From an uncultured Selenomonadaceae bacterium (GTDB lineage: Bacteria > Bacillota > Negativicutes > Selenomonadales > Selenomonadaceae), in contig CACZOL010000218.1 in assembly GCA_902782705.1 (NCBI GenBank), positions 1 to 7,315 of the forward strand: 7,315 nt of DNA, written 5' to 3'. Position 1 is the first letter of the stretch. Each line of letters opens with the position of its first letter. The translations under genes and the position numbers were made by a program. The notes under the pieces are model-generated. The model saw only the letters and a program-made list of their open reading frames with translations. It was not told the DNA's origin and searched no databases. This document shows positions 1 through 5,348 of this stretch, piece after piece.

Positions 1-773
1 TCACCGGGACGCACAAGGCAGTCGTTCAGCGCCGCCGTCGCGATCTCGATATTGTCCCCGCGCCCTGTGTACGGCTGATAATACGTCGTGCAGGTCGAAA
101 GCATTCCGTCGATGGAGCGGATGTTTTCCGGTTCGATTTGCGCGGGAAGTTCTTCCGGCTCCAGTCCTTCACGGCACGGCAAATGCAGCGCGAGAAGCTG
201 CGGCTTGACCTTTTCCGCCAGCGCGTCGGCGTCCAGGCGTTGGCCGGACGTCCCCGGATGGTGCGCGACGCCCGTCGGGGTAAATGAGATATACGAGTCC
301 TTCGGCTCGCGGTCGATCTCTTTTTTGACGCCTGCCAGCGCCGCAGAGAATCTTGTGTCGTCCAGCGTCGTGCACGGCGCGATTTCCCGGCCTTGCAGCG
401 CGCAGCGGAGCACCGCGAAAATCTGCTCCGGCAGCGAGCCGTCGCGTCCGACGTGATACGCGTCGTCCAGCGTTTTGTCGAGGTCGGCGGACAGTCCGAT
501 CTCCGGCGCGCGGAATACGAAAGAGCGTCCGTCTGACGGCAGCGACAGTACCAGCGCGTCGCCCGCAAGCGCGGTTTCCGCCGCACGGCGGATTTCACGG
601 GCCGCTTCTTCGCGCGTCATGCCGCCGACAGGCAGCGAGCCGACCGTCAGCCCGTAGGCCATGCGGCCTTCGCGAAAGAACGCGATCGCAGTGCCGAGGA
701 ACGTCATATTCAGAAAGAGCAGGACGGCCAGACAGACCGAGATGCCGATGATAAAGTTCCGCAGGGCTTTCAT
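1..773 (-). CDS. VanW/YoaR-family membrane-anchored envelope protein, C-terminus cut by window edge
   Basis: The reading frame is open for 257 codons from the ATG at 773 to the left edge, so the C-terminal part is missing. Residues 6-32 form one hydrophobic segment (FIIGISVCLAVLLF and on), a signal anchor or uncleaved signal peptide. Residues 40-60 (YGLTVGSLPVGGMTREEAAR) match the opening repeat of YoaR-like proteins, and the stretch to about 215 fits the putative peptidoglycan-binding domain that precedes VanW domains. The VanW domain begins near residue 226 (STCTTYYQPYTGRGDNIEIA) and the fragment stops at VRPG, where family members continue into PGE-x-FS. VanW domains occur in vancomycin-resistance clusters and in many wall-associated Firmicute proteins, but their biochemical role is not settled. 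AAGGAG lies 12 nt before the ATG. An ATG at 783 is out of frame with the family match and only 2 nt from the Shine-Dalgarno, so 773 is preferred. It has its own promoter and is separated from the importer operon by a terminator. Confidence 0.88.
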   Translation of the reverse strand, partial: MKALRNFIIGISVCLAVLLFLNMTFLGTAIAFFREGRMAYGLTVGSLPVGGMTREEAAREIRRAAETALAGDALVLSLPSDGRSFVFRAPEIGLSADLDKTLDDAYHVGRDGSLPEQIFAVLRCALQGREIAPCTTLDDTRFSAALAGVKKEIDREPKDSYISFTPTGVAHHPGTSGQRLDADALAEKVKPQLLALHLPCREGLEPEELPAQIEPENIRSIDGMLSTCTTYYQPYTGRGDNIEIATAALNDCLVRPG

Positions 774-852
774 AGAAAATCATTGCTCCTTGTGTACGGA
801 CACGATGACATTTTGCCAAGGTCAGTACACTCGTTTTTGTGTTGCGGATACC

Positions 853-881
853 ATTTTACCACGCTTGTCTTTGGGCTACAA
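853..881 (-). promoter_or_regulatory. Promoter of the VanW/YoaR-family gene
   Basis: On the minus strand, TTGTAG (881-876) and TAAAAT (858-853) are separated by exactly 17 nt, with TGG directly before the -10 giving an extended -10 motif. The predicted start is near 846, giving a leader of about 73 nt before the ATG at 773. Confidence 0.6.
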
Positions 882-899
882 TAGATTTTTATGCTTGTG

Positions 900-936
900 A
901 AAAATGAGCCGCTGTTCTCACGCAGCGGCTCATTTT
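900..936 (-). terminator. Intrinsic terminator of the ABC importer operon (possibly bidirectional)
   Basis: A perfect 14-bp stem (901-914 pairing with 923-936, core GAGCCGCTG) has an 8-nt loop. On the minus strand it is followed by five T (904-900). It lies about 60 bp past the permease stop codon. The plus-strand side ends in four T, so it could act in both directions, but no plus-strand gene precedes it. Confidence 0.85.
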
Positions 937-995
937 GATAACTTTCTTAGGAAAAAGACACGGCATGAATCGAAGGGGCTTGTTCGGCGTTTCCC

Positions 996-1937
996 TTAAT
1001 GCCAGCGGACGACTTTTCGCTCCAGCTCGGCAATGCCGTAATTCAAAGCCGAGACGACAATGCCGATCAGGAAGATGCCGGCAATGACGCGCGTATAGTC
1101 TGCAAAATCCGCATAATACCGCACGAAATATCCGAGGCCGGAAGTCGCGCCGATCATTTCGGCGGCGGTCAGGACCATGAACGCGTTCGCCACGGAAAGC
1201 GGCAGCGTTTTCATGATATTCGGCAGGCAGTACGGCCACAGCACATGGAAAAACATCGCCGCAGCGGAAAGATTCATCGTTTTCGCCGAGTCGAGAAGTT
1301 TTTGGTCGATACTCGAAACGCTCAGCGCTGTCTGGATATAGATCTGCCAGAAAATACTGCTGAAGATGACGAATATCGAAGCGATCTCGAAGGTCGGCAG
1401 CACGGCCACCGCATACGGGGTGTAGATGATCGGCGGGATCGGGCTGATGACCTTCGCCAGCGGCAGCAGCGAGTCCCGGAGACGCGCCACGCTGCCCGTG
1501 ACGATGCCCAAAAGGACGCCAAGGGTCAGCGCCGCCGTGAAGCCCACGCCCAAAAGATACATCGAAGAGCGGATCCCGTCGAGAATCTTTTGCCAATCTG
1601 TGGCAAATACATCGAATACCTTTGCCGGAGACGGGTACAAAATCAGATTGACGTCGTCCGCCTTTGTCGTGCCGAACTCCCAAACGATGAAAAGGAGGAA
1701 GAGGATCGTCATGACGTCGCTCAGCGGACGGGAATCCCTCCGAAGGAGGAGCGCCGCTTCGCCGATGGCAAGCACCGCGAGAAAGGGGCCTTTCGGCGTC
1801 GCGTCGTCGGCGCCCGGCGTAAAGATCAGCGCCAGCAGCACAGCGAACAGCACATGGGGAACGAACCATTGCATCGTCCGGATTGCCGGCCATGAAAATT
1901 CGATTCGTTTCTTTTCCTGCAGGGTTGCCGTCATCAT
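996..1937 (-). CDS. ABC transporter permease, SsuC/TauC/NrtB class
   Basis: This is the inner-membrane subunit of an importer, with 313 residues. Hydrophobic segments are visible near residues 24-40, 51-65, 72-89, 124-147, 166-200, 245-265 and 284-300. Residues 216-239 (DSAKTMNLSAAAMFF through LPN) are the cytoplasmic EAA-type loop that docks on the ATPase. Family members are commonly near 250-270 residues; here an extra N-terminal part (about 1-70) carries two additional hydrophobic segments. The ATG at 1937 overlaps the stop of the upstream ATPase gene as ATGA, implying translational coupling, and AGGAGG (1950-1945) sits 7 nt before it. A second ATG follows immediately at 1934, so the start could shift by one codon. 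Substrates of this class include sulfonates, taurine, nitrate, bicarbonate and thiamine precursors, and the sequence does not decide between them. Confidence 0.92.
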   Translation of the reverse strand: MMTATLQEKKRIEFSWPAIRTMQWFVPHVLFAVLLALIFTPGADDATPKGPFLAVLAIGEAALLLRRDSRPLSDVMTILFLLFIVWEFGTTKADDVNLILYPSPAKVFDVFATDWQKILDGIRSSMYLLGVGFTAALTLGVLLGIVTGSVARLRDSLLPLAKVISPIPPIIYTPYAVAVLPTFEIASIFVIFSSIFWQIYIQTALSVSSIDQKLLDSAKTMNLSAAAMFFHVLWPYCLPNIMKTLPLSVANAFMVLTAAEMIGATSGLGYFVRYYADFADYTRVIAGIFLIGIVVSALNYGIAELERKVVRWH

Positions 1938-2734
1938 AGATAGACCTCCTCTCCGCCGATTTTTTCCCGTATGCCGCGGAAAAAGCAGCTCAAAAGTGCC
2001 TGCCGCATTTGGATATATTCCTGCGACTGGAAGATGAGCTCTCGATTTCGGGGGCGGGAAAACGGGACTTGAAATTCTTCAAGGATATGTTTTTGATCCA
2101 TGAACAGGATGCGGTCCGACAACAAGATCGCTTCGTCTATGTCGTGCGTGACGAAAACGATCGTCTTCTGCTCTTTCTCTTTCCCCAAGACGTCCAAAAG
2201 CAGGTCCTGCAACAGGATTCGGTTTCGCGCGTCGATGGCGCCGAAGGGCTCGTCCAAGAGCAGGATTTCCGGCTGCATGGCAAGCGTTCTTGCGATTGCC
2301 GTGCGCTGCTGCATACCGCCCGAAAGCTGGTACGGATATTTATCCTCAAACCCGGCCAGGCCGACTTTTTCCAGATATCCGCGGGCGATGTCCGAGGCTT
2401 CCTTTTCCGTCGTGTCGGGAAACGCCTGACGAATGCCGAACGCGACATTTCCTTCCGCCGTCATCCATGGAAACAGGGAATAATGCTGAAAGACCACGCC
2501 GCGGTTTCGGCCCGTGCCATGACTGACATTCCCGTCGATCAGGTATTGTCCTTCCGTCGGCTCTCTCAGACCGGCCAGTATGCTCAGCGTCGAGCTTTTT
2601 CCGCAGCCGGACGAACCGATGATGCTCACGAATTCCCCCGGCTCCACCGAAAAATTCATTTGATCCAATGCGTTGTATACTGTGCCGTCGTCATTATACG
2701 TCAGCGACACATTGGAAATCTCTATTTTATGCAT
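1934..2734 (-). CDS. ABC transporter ATP-binding protein, SsuB/TauB/NrtD class
   Basis: This 266-residue cytoplasmic ATPase powers the importer. All nucleotide-binding motifs are intact: Walker A GSSGCGKSS (40-48), Q-loop glutamine 83 in VFQH, signature LSGGMQQR (137-144), Walker B ILLLDEP (157-163), D-loop GAID (165-168) and the H-loop histidine 197 in VTHD. FQHYSLFPWM after the Q-loop is typical of the SsuB/TauB/NrtC-D group. After the core there is only a short tail (about 225-266), so there is no NrtC-like fused binding domain. The ATG at 2734 is 24 nt after the binding-protein stop, with GGGAGG (2750-2745) 10 nt upstream. The end overlaps the permease start by 4 nt. The gene order binding protein, ATPase, permease is standard for this family. 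Confidence 0.95.
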   Translation of the reverse strand: MHKIEISNVSLTYNDDGTVYNALDQMNFSVEPGEFVSIIGSSGCGKSSTLSILAGLREPTEGQYLIDGNVSHGTGRNRGVVFQHYSLFPWMTAEGNVAFGIRQAFPDTTEKEASDIARGYLEKVGLAGFEDKYPYQLSGGMQQRTAIARTLAMQPEILLLDEPFGAIDARNRILLQDLLLDVLGKEKEQKTIVFVTHDIDEAILLSDRILFMDQKHILEEFQVPFSRPRNRELIFQSQEYIQMRQALLSCFFRGIREKIGGEEVYL

Positions 2735-2758
2735 TTCCTTGCCGCCTCCCTGATGGTT

Positions 2759-3847
2759 TTACCAAGCGCCGTCGTTCTTTTCGTAATCCGCCTTGAATTT
2801 CAGCCACGTCGGGTCGTTCGGTTCTTCCTTCAGAAGAGACTCCAACGCTTCGCGATACAGCGAAATGTCGAGATGGTCTTTGATGTCGATTTTTCCTTCG
2901 ATATAGCCGACGCGCTTCATGCTGTCGTAGAATTCTGCGACGCGCAGGCCCGCCGGATCCGGCTCGAGCTTCAGATGCTCGTCTTCGAGAAGCTGGCTGC
3001 GCAGCACCTTGGGATCGACTTCGATGGACTTGTTGACGAGAGGCAGGGCTTCCTCCGGATGCGTGTGCAGGAAGCGATAGGCTTTAAGCTGGGCGCGGAG
3101 GAACTTCACGAGGTCGGCGCGGCGCGATTTCAAAGTCTGCGGACGCGTCAGGACACGGCAGCAAATGAAGTTCGGCGAAATCTTATCGACGTGAAGCGCG
3201 GAGACAAGGCCTGCCTGATGCGCCGTGTCGCGGAGATTTGCCTGCACGTTGCCGGCGTCAAGCTCGCCTTTCTTGATGGCCTCGATGATGGCCGGTTCGT
3301 TTCCGAGCTCTACGAACTGGATCGTGGAGAGGTCGATGCCCATGCGGGAAAGCGCGCCGCGAAGGGCAATATCGCCGGAAGCCGTGCGGACGACGCCGAG
3401 CTTCTTTCCCTTCACCGTTTCGGCGGTGATGTTTTCCCACTCGGAAGCGCGTTCCGGCAGGGTCACGATGTCGGCGCCCTCGCCCATCTGGCCGCCGATG
3501 ACGACGAAATCAGCGCCGTTTTCCATCATGCGGAGCGGGGCCGTGGAGCCGACGCCGCCCGTCGTCACATGGACCTTGTTGGAGGTCAGCGCGCTCAGGA
3601 TATCCGCGTATGCGACGTTCATCACATGAAGATTGACTTTGATATTCTCTTCCTTATTGAATCCGCCGTTTTCGGCCAGGACGGTCAGCGCGCTGCTGAC
3701 GCGGTTCGTATTGATCTGGACCTCCAGCGGCTCGCCGGCGCCGTCCTTGCCGGCCGATTTGTTTCCGCCTCCGCCGCCGCAGCCGGCCAGCAAAAGCGTG
3801 CCGATCAAAAGGAATCCCAATAAAATAATGTTTCTCGTCTTTTTCAT
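2759..3847 (-). CDS. ABC transporter substrate-binding lipoprotein, SsuA/TauA/NMT1-like
   Basis: This is the extracytoplasmic binding protein of the importer, with 362 residues. It has a lipoprotein signal (MKKTRNIILLGFLLIG, then lipobox LLAGC with Cys23) and a glycine-rich linker (24-41). The binding domain starts near residue 41 (LEVQINTNRVSSALTVLAEN). VTTGGVGSTAPLRMMENGAD (about 94-113) is the ligand-loop region seen in NMT1/SsuA-like proteins, which bind aliphatic sulfonates, taurine, nitrate or thiamine precursors. A late segment rich in Asp, Glu and Lys (about 270-362) extends it slightly beyond the usual 310-340 residues. A GGAAGGAAG ribosome binding site precedes the ATG at 3847. It is the first gene of the operon and is expressed behind a leader of roughly 295 nt with several regulatory elements. 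The ligand is not identifiable from sequence; a sulfur compound is one hypothesis, hinted at by the leader peptide. Confidence 0.9.
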   Translation of the reverse strand: MKKTRNIILLGFLLIGTLLLAGCGGGGGNKSAGKDGAGEPLEVQINTNRVSSALTVLAENGGFNKEENIKVNLHVMNVAYADILSALTSNKVHVTTGGVGSTAPLRMMENGADFVVIGGQMGEGADIVTLPERASEWENITAETVKGKKLGVVRTASGDIALRGALSRMGIDLSTIQFVELGNEPAIIEAIKKGELDAGNVQANLRDTAHQAGLVSALHVDKISPNFICCRVLTRPQTLKSRRADLVKFLRAQLKAYRFLHTHPEEALPLVNKSIEVDPKVLRSQLLEDEHLKLEPDPAGLRVAEFYDSMKRVGYIEGKIDIKDHLDISLYREALESLLKEEPNDPTWLKFKADYEKNDGAW

Positions 3848-3880
3848 GATAGATTCTTCCTTCCTTCAAATTTCAATCCG

Positions 3881-3919
3881 AAATTTTTTGAAGTATGATT
3901 TTCATACTTCAAAAAATTT
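3881..3919. promoter_or_regulatory. Perfect 18-bp AT-rich inverted repeat in the importer leader
   Basis: Positions 3881-3898 are the exact reverse complement of 3902-3919, with a 3-nt centre (TTT). The core is GTATGA-TTT-TCATAC. It lies 33 nt upstream of the binding-protein ATG, between the leader ORF and the ribosome binding site. The same hexamer pair flanks the promoter-proximal dyad at 4117-4143, which suggests a second site for one DNA-binding regulator. It lacks a GC-rich stem and a T-tract on either strand, so it is not a convincing terminator. Confidence 0.7.
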
Positions 3920-3934
3920 TGTTCCTATCCTCGG

Positions 3935-3997
3935 TCAGCTACACATTCGGTCCGCCGCAGCTTGTCGAACGGCAGGATTCCATATCGACTTTGCCAT
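3935..3997 (-). CDS. Putative 20-residue leader peptide ahead of the importer operon
   Basis: A short frame starts at ATG 3997 and ends at TGA 3937-3935. It begins MAKSIWNPAV and ends ADRMCS. AAGGAG (4012-4007) lies 9 nt before the ATG, a well-placed ribosome binding site that is hard to explain otherwise. It sits inside the transcribed leader, directly after a terminator-shaped hairpin (4023-4096) and 15 nt before the 18-bp dyad. The Met-Cys-Ser end suggests, as inference only, that ribosome progress could report methionine/cysteine supply, which would fit an organosulfur importer. I do not recognise the peptide. It may be a chance frame, so confidence rests mainly on the ribosome binding site and location. 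Confidence 0.5.
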   Translation of the reverse strand: MAKSIWNPAVRQAAADRMCS

Positions 3998-4014
3998 GCT
4001 TTCACACTCCTTGT

Positions 4015-4096
4015 AAAATAAAAAGGTCGGGACGATGGGAAAAGCGGCTCGCGGCGCTGTACGCCGCATACATGCCTTTCCTATCGTTCCGGCCTT
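4015..4096 (-). terminator. Long hairpin with T-tract inside the importer leader (candidate attenuator)
   Basis: The outer stem pairs 4023-4042 with 4077-4096: 20 positions, of which three are A.C mismatches on the minus strand and G.U pairs on the plus strand. An inner hairpin GCGGCG/CGCCGC (4051-4056 with 4062-4067) has a 5-nt loop. On the minus strand the stem is followed at once by TTTTTATTTT (4024-4015), the shape of an intrinsic terminator. It lies between the operon promoter and the first gene, so it would end transcription after about 125 nt unless relieved. The plus-strand version is better paired but its T-run (4100-4105) is offset by several bases. I do not match it to a known riboswitch class. 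Confidence 0.55.
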
Positions 4097-4116
4097 CACT
4101 TTTTTGTGATCAGTCG

Positions 4117-4143
4117 TAAATCATACTTTACATGTATGATTTA
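4117..4143. promoter_or_regulatory. Operator-like dyad over the predicted start site of the importer operon
   Basis: TAAATCATAC (4117-4126) and GTATGATTTA (4134-4143) form perfect 10-bp arms around a 7-nt spacer (TTTACAT). From the -10 box at 4154-4149 the start is predicted near 4142, so the dyad spans roughly -1 to +26, a typical repressor position. GTATGATTT also occurs in the 18-bp dyad at 3881-3919, about 230 bp further into the leader. The regulator is not encoded in this window. Confidence 0.6.
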
Positions 4144-4148
4144 AATAC

Positions 4149-4176
4149 ATTATATCCAAATTGTTTTTCCTGTCAA
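4149..4176 (-). promoter_or_regulatory. Main promoter of the ABC importer operon
   Basis: On the minus strand, consensus TTGACA (4176-4171) and consensus TATAAT (4154-4149) are separated by 16 nt. A run of A/T-rich sequence lies upstream (4182-4200). The match is close to ideal for a housekeeping sigma factor, so strong control by repression or attenuation would be expected. It is followed by a dyad over the start site and a leader of about 295 nt. The 411-bp gap 3848-4258 is otherwise accounted for by the terminator of the hydrolase gene and the leader elements. Confidence 0.85.
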
Positions 4177-4208
4177 GCGTTTTTTTCGAAAAAATTTTTC
4201 CAAGACGC

Positions 4209-4243
4209 AAAAAGCTCCCGAAAGGAAACCTTCCGGGAGCTTT
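4209..4243 (-). terminator. Intrinsic terminator of the NlpC/P60 hydrolase gene
   Basis: AAAGCTCCCG (4211-4220) pairs perfectly with CGGGAGCTTT (4234-4243), and AAGG/CCTT can extend the stem inside. On the minus strand the stem is followed by TTTTT (4213-4209). It begins 16 nt past the stop codon and separates the hydrolase gene from the importer promoter. Confidence 0.9.
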
Positions 4244-4258
4244 GGATCCGGGTTGAGA

Positions 4259-4921
4259 TTACACGATGCGCCGCGCGCCGAGATAGTGCTCGCGCCGCCA
4301 GTCGCGGTGCAGCGAGTCGAAATCAATGCCCGTGTAAATCGACGCGTGAATGAACTGTCCGTCCTGCAAATAAATGCCCACATGGGAAAGCTCGCCGCTG
4401 TCGTCCACGAAGAAGACGAGATCGCCGGTCCGAAGATTGTCGAACGCGACCGGCGTGCCGAGCATATATTGGTCGTCCGCCACACGGGGCAGCGGAACGC
4501 CCGCCTGCTGGAAAACGTAGCGGACAAAGCCCGAGCAGTCGAAGCCGTCCGGCGTCGAACCGCCGTAAACATAGGGAACGCCGAGATATTGCATGGCCGT
4601 CGCCGCAATGCGCCGAGCCAGCGCGTTGCCGCCGCGGCTGACCTCGGGAATTGCGCGGCCCATCAAAGCCTGATAAACGACCGGCCCTACGACGCCGTCC
4701 GTCTCCAAACCGCGCTCCGCCTCAAAAGAACGGACCGCCGCCGCCGTACCCGGCCCGAAATCGCCGTCCGGCGTCACGTCGTAGCCGAGATTGGAAAGCG
4801 CTTCCTGAATCTCGGCGACCTCGCCGCCCTGATCGCCCACCTGAAAAGCCGCCGCCTGCGCCGCCGGCGCGCCGCCGAGACAGAGCAGGGAAACAAGCCC
4901 CGCGCAAAGGAATTTTCGCAC
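4259..4921 (-). CDS. Secreted NlpC/P60 peptidoglycan hydrolase with peptidoglycan-binding domain
   Basis: This is a likely cell-wall endopeptidase cleaving stem peptides outside the membrane. I choose the GTG at 4921 (220 residues): GGAGGG (4933-4928) lies 6 nt before it and the signal peptide then begins MRKFLCAGLVSLLCLGG, with likely cleavage after AQA (21-23). The in-frame ATG at 4951 has only a weak AGGA upstream and would add a polar NGGN stretch before the signal. Residues 26-87 form a type 1 peptidoglycan-binding domain (GGEVAEIQEALSNLGY, then DGDFGPGTAAAVRSF). The NlpC/P60 domain covers about 101-220, with catalytic Cys129 in DGFDCSGFV, His180 in SHVGIYL and His192 in FIHAS as the expected triad. 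All are intact. It is a monocistronic unit, bounded upstream by the terminator at 4996-5030 and downstream by 4209-4243. A TATACT (4961-4956) may be its -10, but no good -35 accompanies it. Confidence 0.93.
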   Translation of the reverse strand: MRKFLCAGLVSLLCLGGAPAAQAAAFQVGDQGGEVAEIQEALSNLGYDVTPDGDFGPGTAAAVRSFEAERGLETDGVVGPVVYQALMGRAIPEVSRGGNALARRIAATAMQYLGVPYVYGGSTPDGFDCSGFVRYVFQQAGVPLPRVADDQYMLGTPVAFDNLRTGDLVFFVDDSGELSHVGIYLQDGQFIHASIYTGIDFDSLHRDWRREHYLGARRIV

Positions 4922-4995
4922 GATATTCCCTCCATTTTTCCGTAAAATCATAGATAGTATATCCTAGAAAATTGAAAAGGAACTGAAATATGCGT

Positions 4996-5030
4996 AAAAA
5001 ATCCCCGTCGGCAGGTACATGCCGACGGGG
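4996..5030 (-). terminator. Terminator of the small secreted protein operon; copy 1 of a repeated hairpin
   Basis: CCCCGTCGGC (5003-5012) pairs perfectly with GCCGACGGGG (5021-5030) around an 8-nt loop, and on the minus strand six T (5001-4996) follow. It lies 37 nt past the stop of the 83-residue protein. The loop and upper stem (GGCAGGTACAT) recur exactly in a second hairpin at 5785-5816. Confidence 0.9.
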
Positions 5031-5066
5031 ATAATGAGAAAGGAGAGAAATATCCGGGGGATCGAG

Positions 5067-5318
5067 TTACTGGACGACGTAGACGTCTCCGTCCTGATCG
5101 ACCAAGACGTCGCCGGATTCCACCGGCTCGTCGACGACCAACTCGACTTCCTCTTCTTGTTCCTCTTCGACTACATAGACGTCGCCGTTCTGATCGACCA
5201 GAACGTCTCCGGCTTCCACCGGACCGTCCACTTCCAGATATTCTTCCGCCGATGCGGTCGGCGCGCCTACGAAAGCGATCATCGCCGCGAGCAGCGCCAT
5301 GCTGAAAAGTTTCTTCAT
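5067..5318 (-). CDS. Small secreted acidic protein with two 21-residue repeats, unknown function
   Basis: It has 83 residues. Residues 1-24 are a signal peptide (MKKLFSMALLAAMIAFVG, cleavage likely after ASA). The mature part is almost entirely two copies of one unit: residues 30-50 and 62-82 match at 18 of 21 positions, each ending GDVLVDQ-(N/D)-GDVYVV. A strongly acidic linker (EEEQEEEVE, 51-59) joins them. The mature chain has no Cys, Lys or Arg. The D-x-x-G-x-V-Y-V pattern suggests a beta-hairpin like those in blade-type repeats, and the Asp/Glu density would allow metal binding; both are inference. I recognise no family. It starts 30 nt after the stop of the 118-residue gene, has AAGGAG about 12 nt before its ATG and no promoter of its own, so the two are probably co-transcribed up to the terminator at 4996-5030. 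Confidence 0.8.
   Translation of the reverse strand: MKKLFSMALLAAMIAFVGAPTASAEEYLEVDGPVEAGDVLVDQNGDVYVVEEEQEEEVELVVDEPVESGDVLVDQDGDVYVVQ
5073..5135 (-). repeat. Internal repeat unit 2 of the 83-residue protein
   Basis: This encodes residues 62-82. The DNA is also closely similar to the first unit at 5169-5231 (shared stretches such as CTGATCGACCA), so this is a duplication within the gene and not only convergent protein sequence. Confidence 0.8.
5169..5231 (-). repeat. Internal repeat unit 1 of the 83-residue protein
   Basis: This encodes residues 30-50. It differs from unit 2 by three substitutions in the protein (Gly/Glu, Ala/Ser, Asn/Asp) and is offset from it by 32 codons. Confidence 0.8.
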
Positions 5319-5348
5319 TATAAGTAAAAGCTCCTTTTTGGGGTGATG

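Noticed and set aside
889..1893. 334-codon minus-strand frame overlapping the permease in another frame
   Set aside because: The permease frame has membrane segments, the EAA loop and coupled start. The alternative is Arg/Cys-rich and lacks any recognisable domain.
2009..3823. Open frame of about 600 codons on the plus strand opposite the ATPase and binding-protein genes
   Set aside because: It is antisense to two genes with clear family motifs, has no plausible domain and no ribosome binding site. Long antisense frames are expected in GC-rich coding DNA.
3881..3919. 18-bp dyad as an intrinsic terminator
   Set aside because: The stem is mostly A/T with an AT-rich base and no T-tract follows on either strand. 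Shared half-sites with the promoter dyad favour a regulatory site.
3935..4143. Known riboswitch (SAM, TPP, cobalamin, T-box) in the importer leader
   Set aside because: I could not find the conserved core sequences of these classes; only hairpins and a short ORF are evident. A covariance-model scan would be needed to exclude them formally.
4253..4945. 230-codon plus-strand frame opposite the NlpC/P60 hydrolase
   Set aside because: It mirrors a gene with an intact catalytic triad, is Arg-rich and without motifs.
5073..5231. Repeat pair as a CRISPR or mobile-element repeat
   Set aside because: Only two units occur, both in frame within one secreted protein gene, with coding-type differences.
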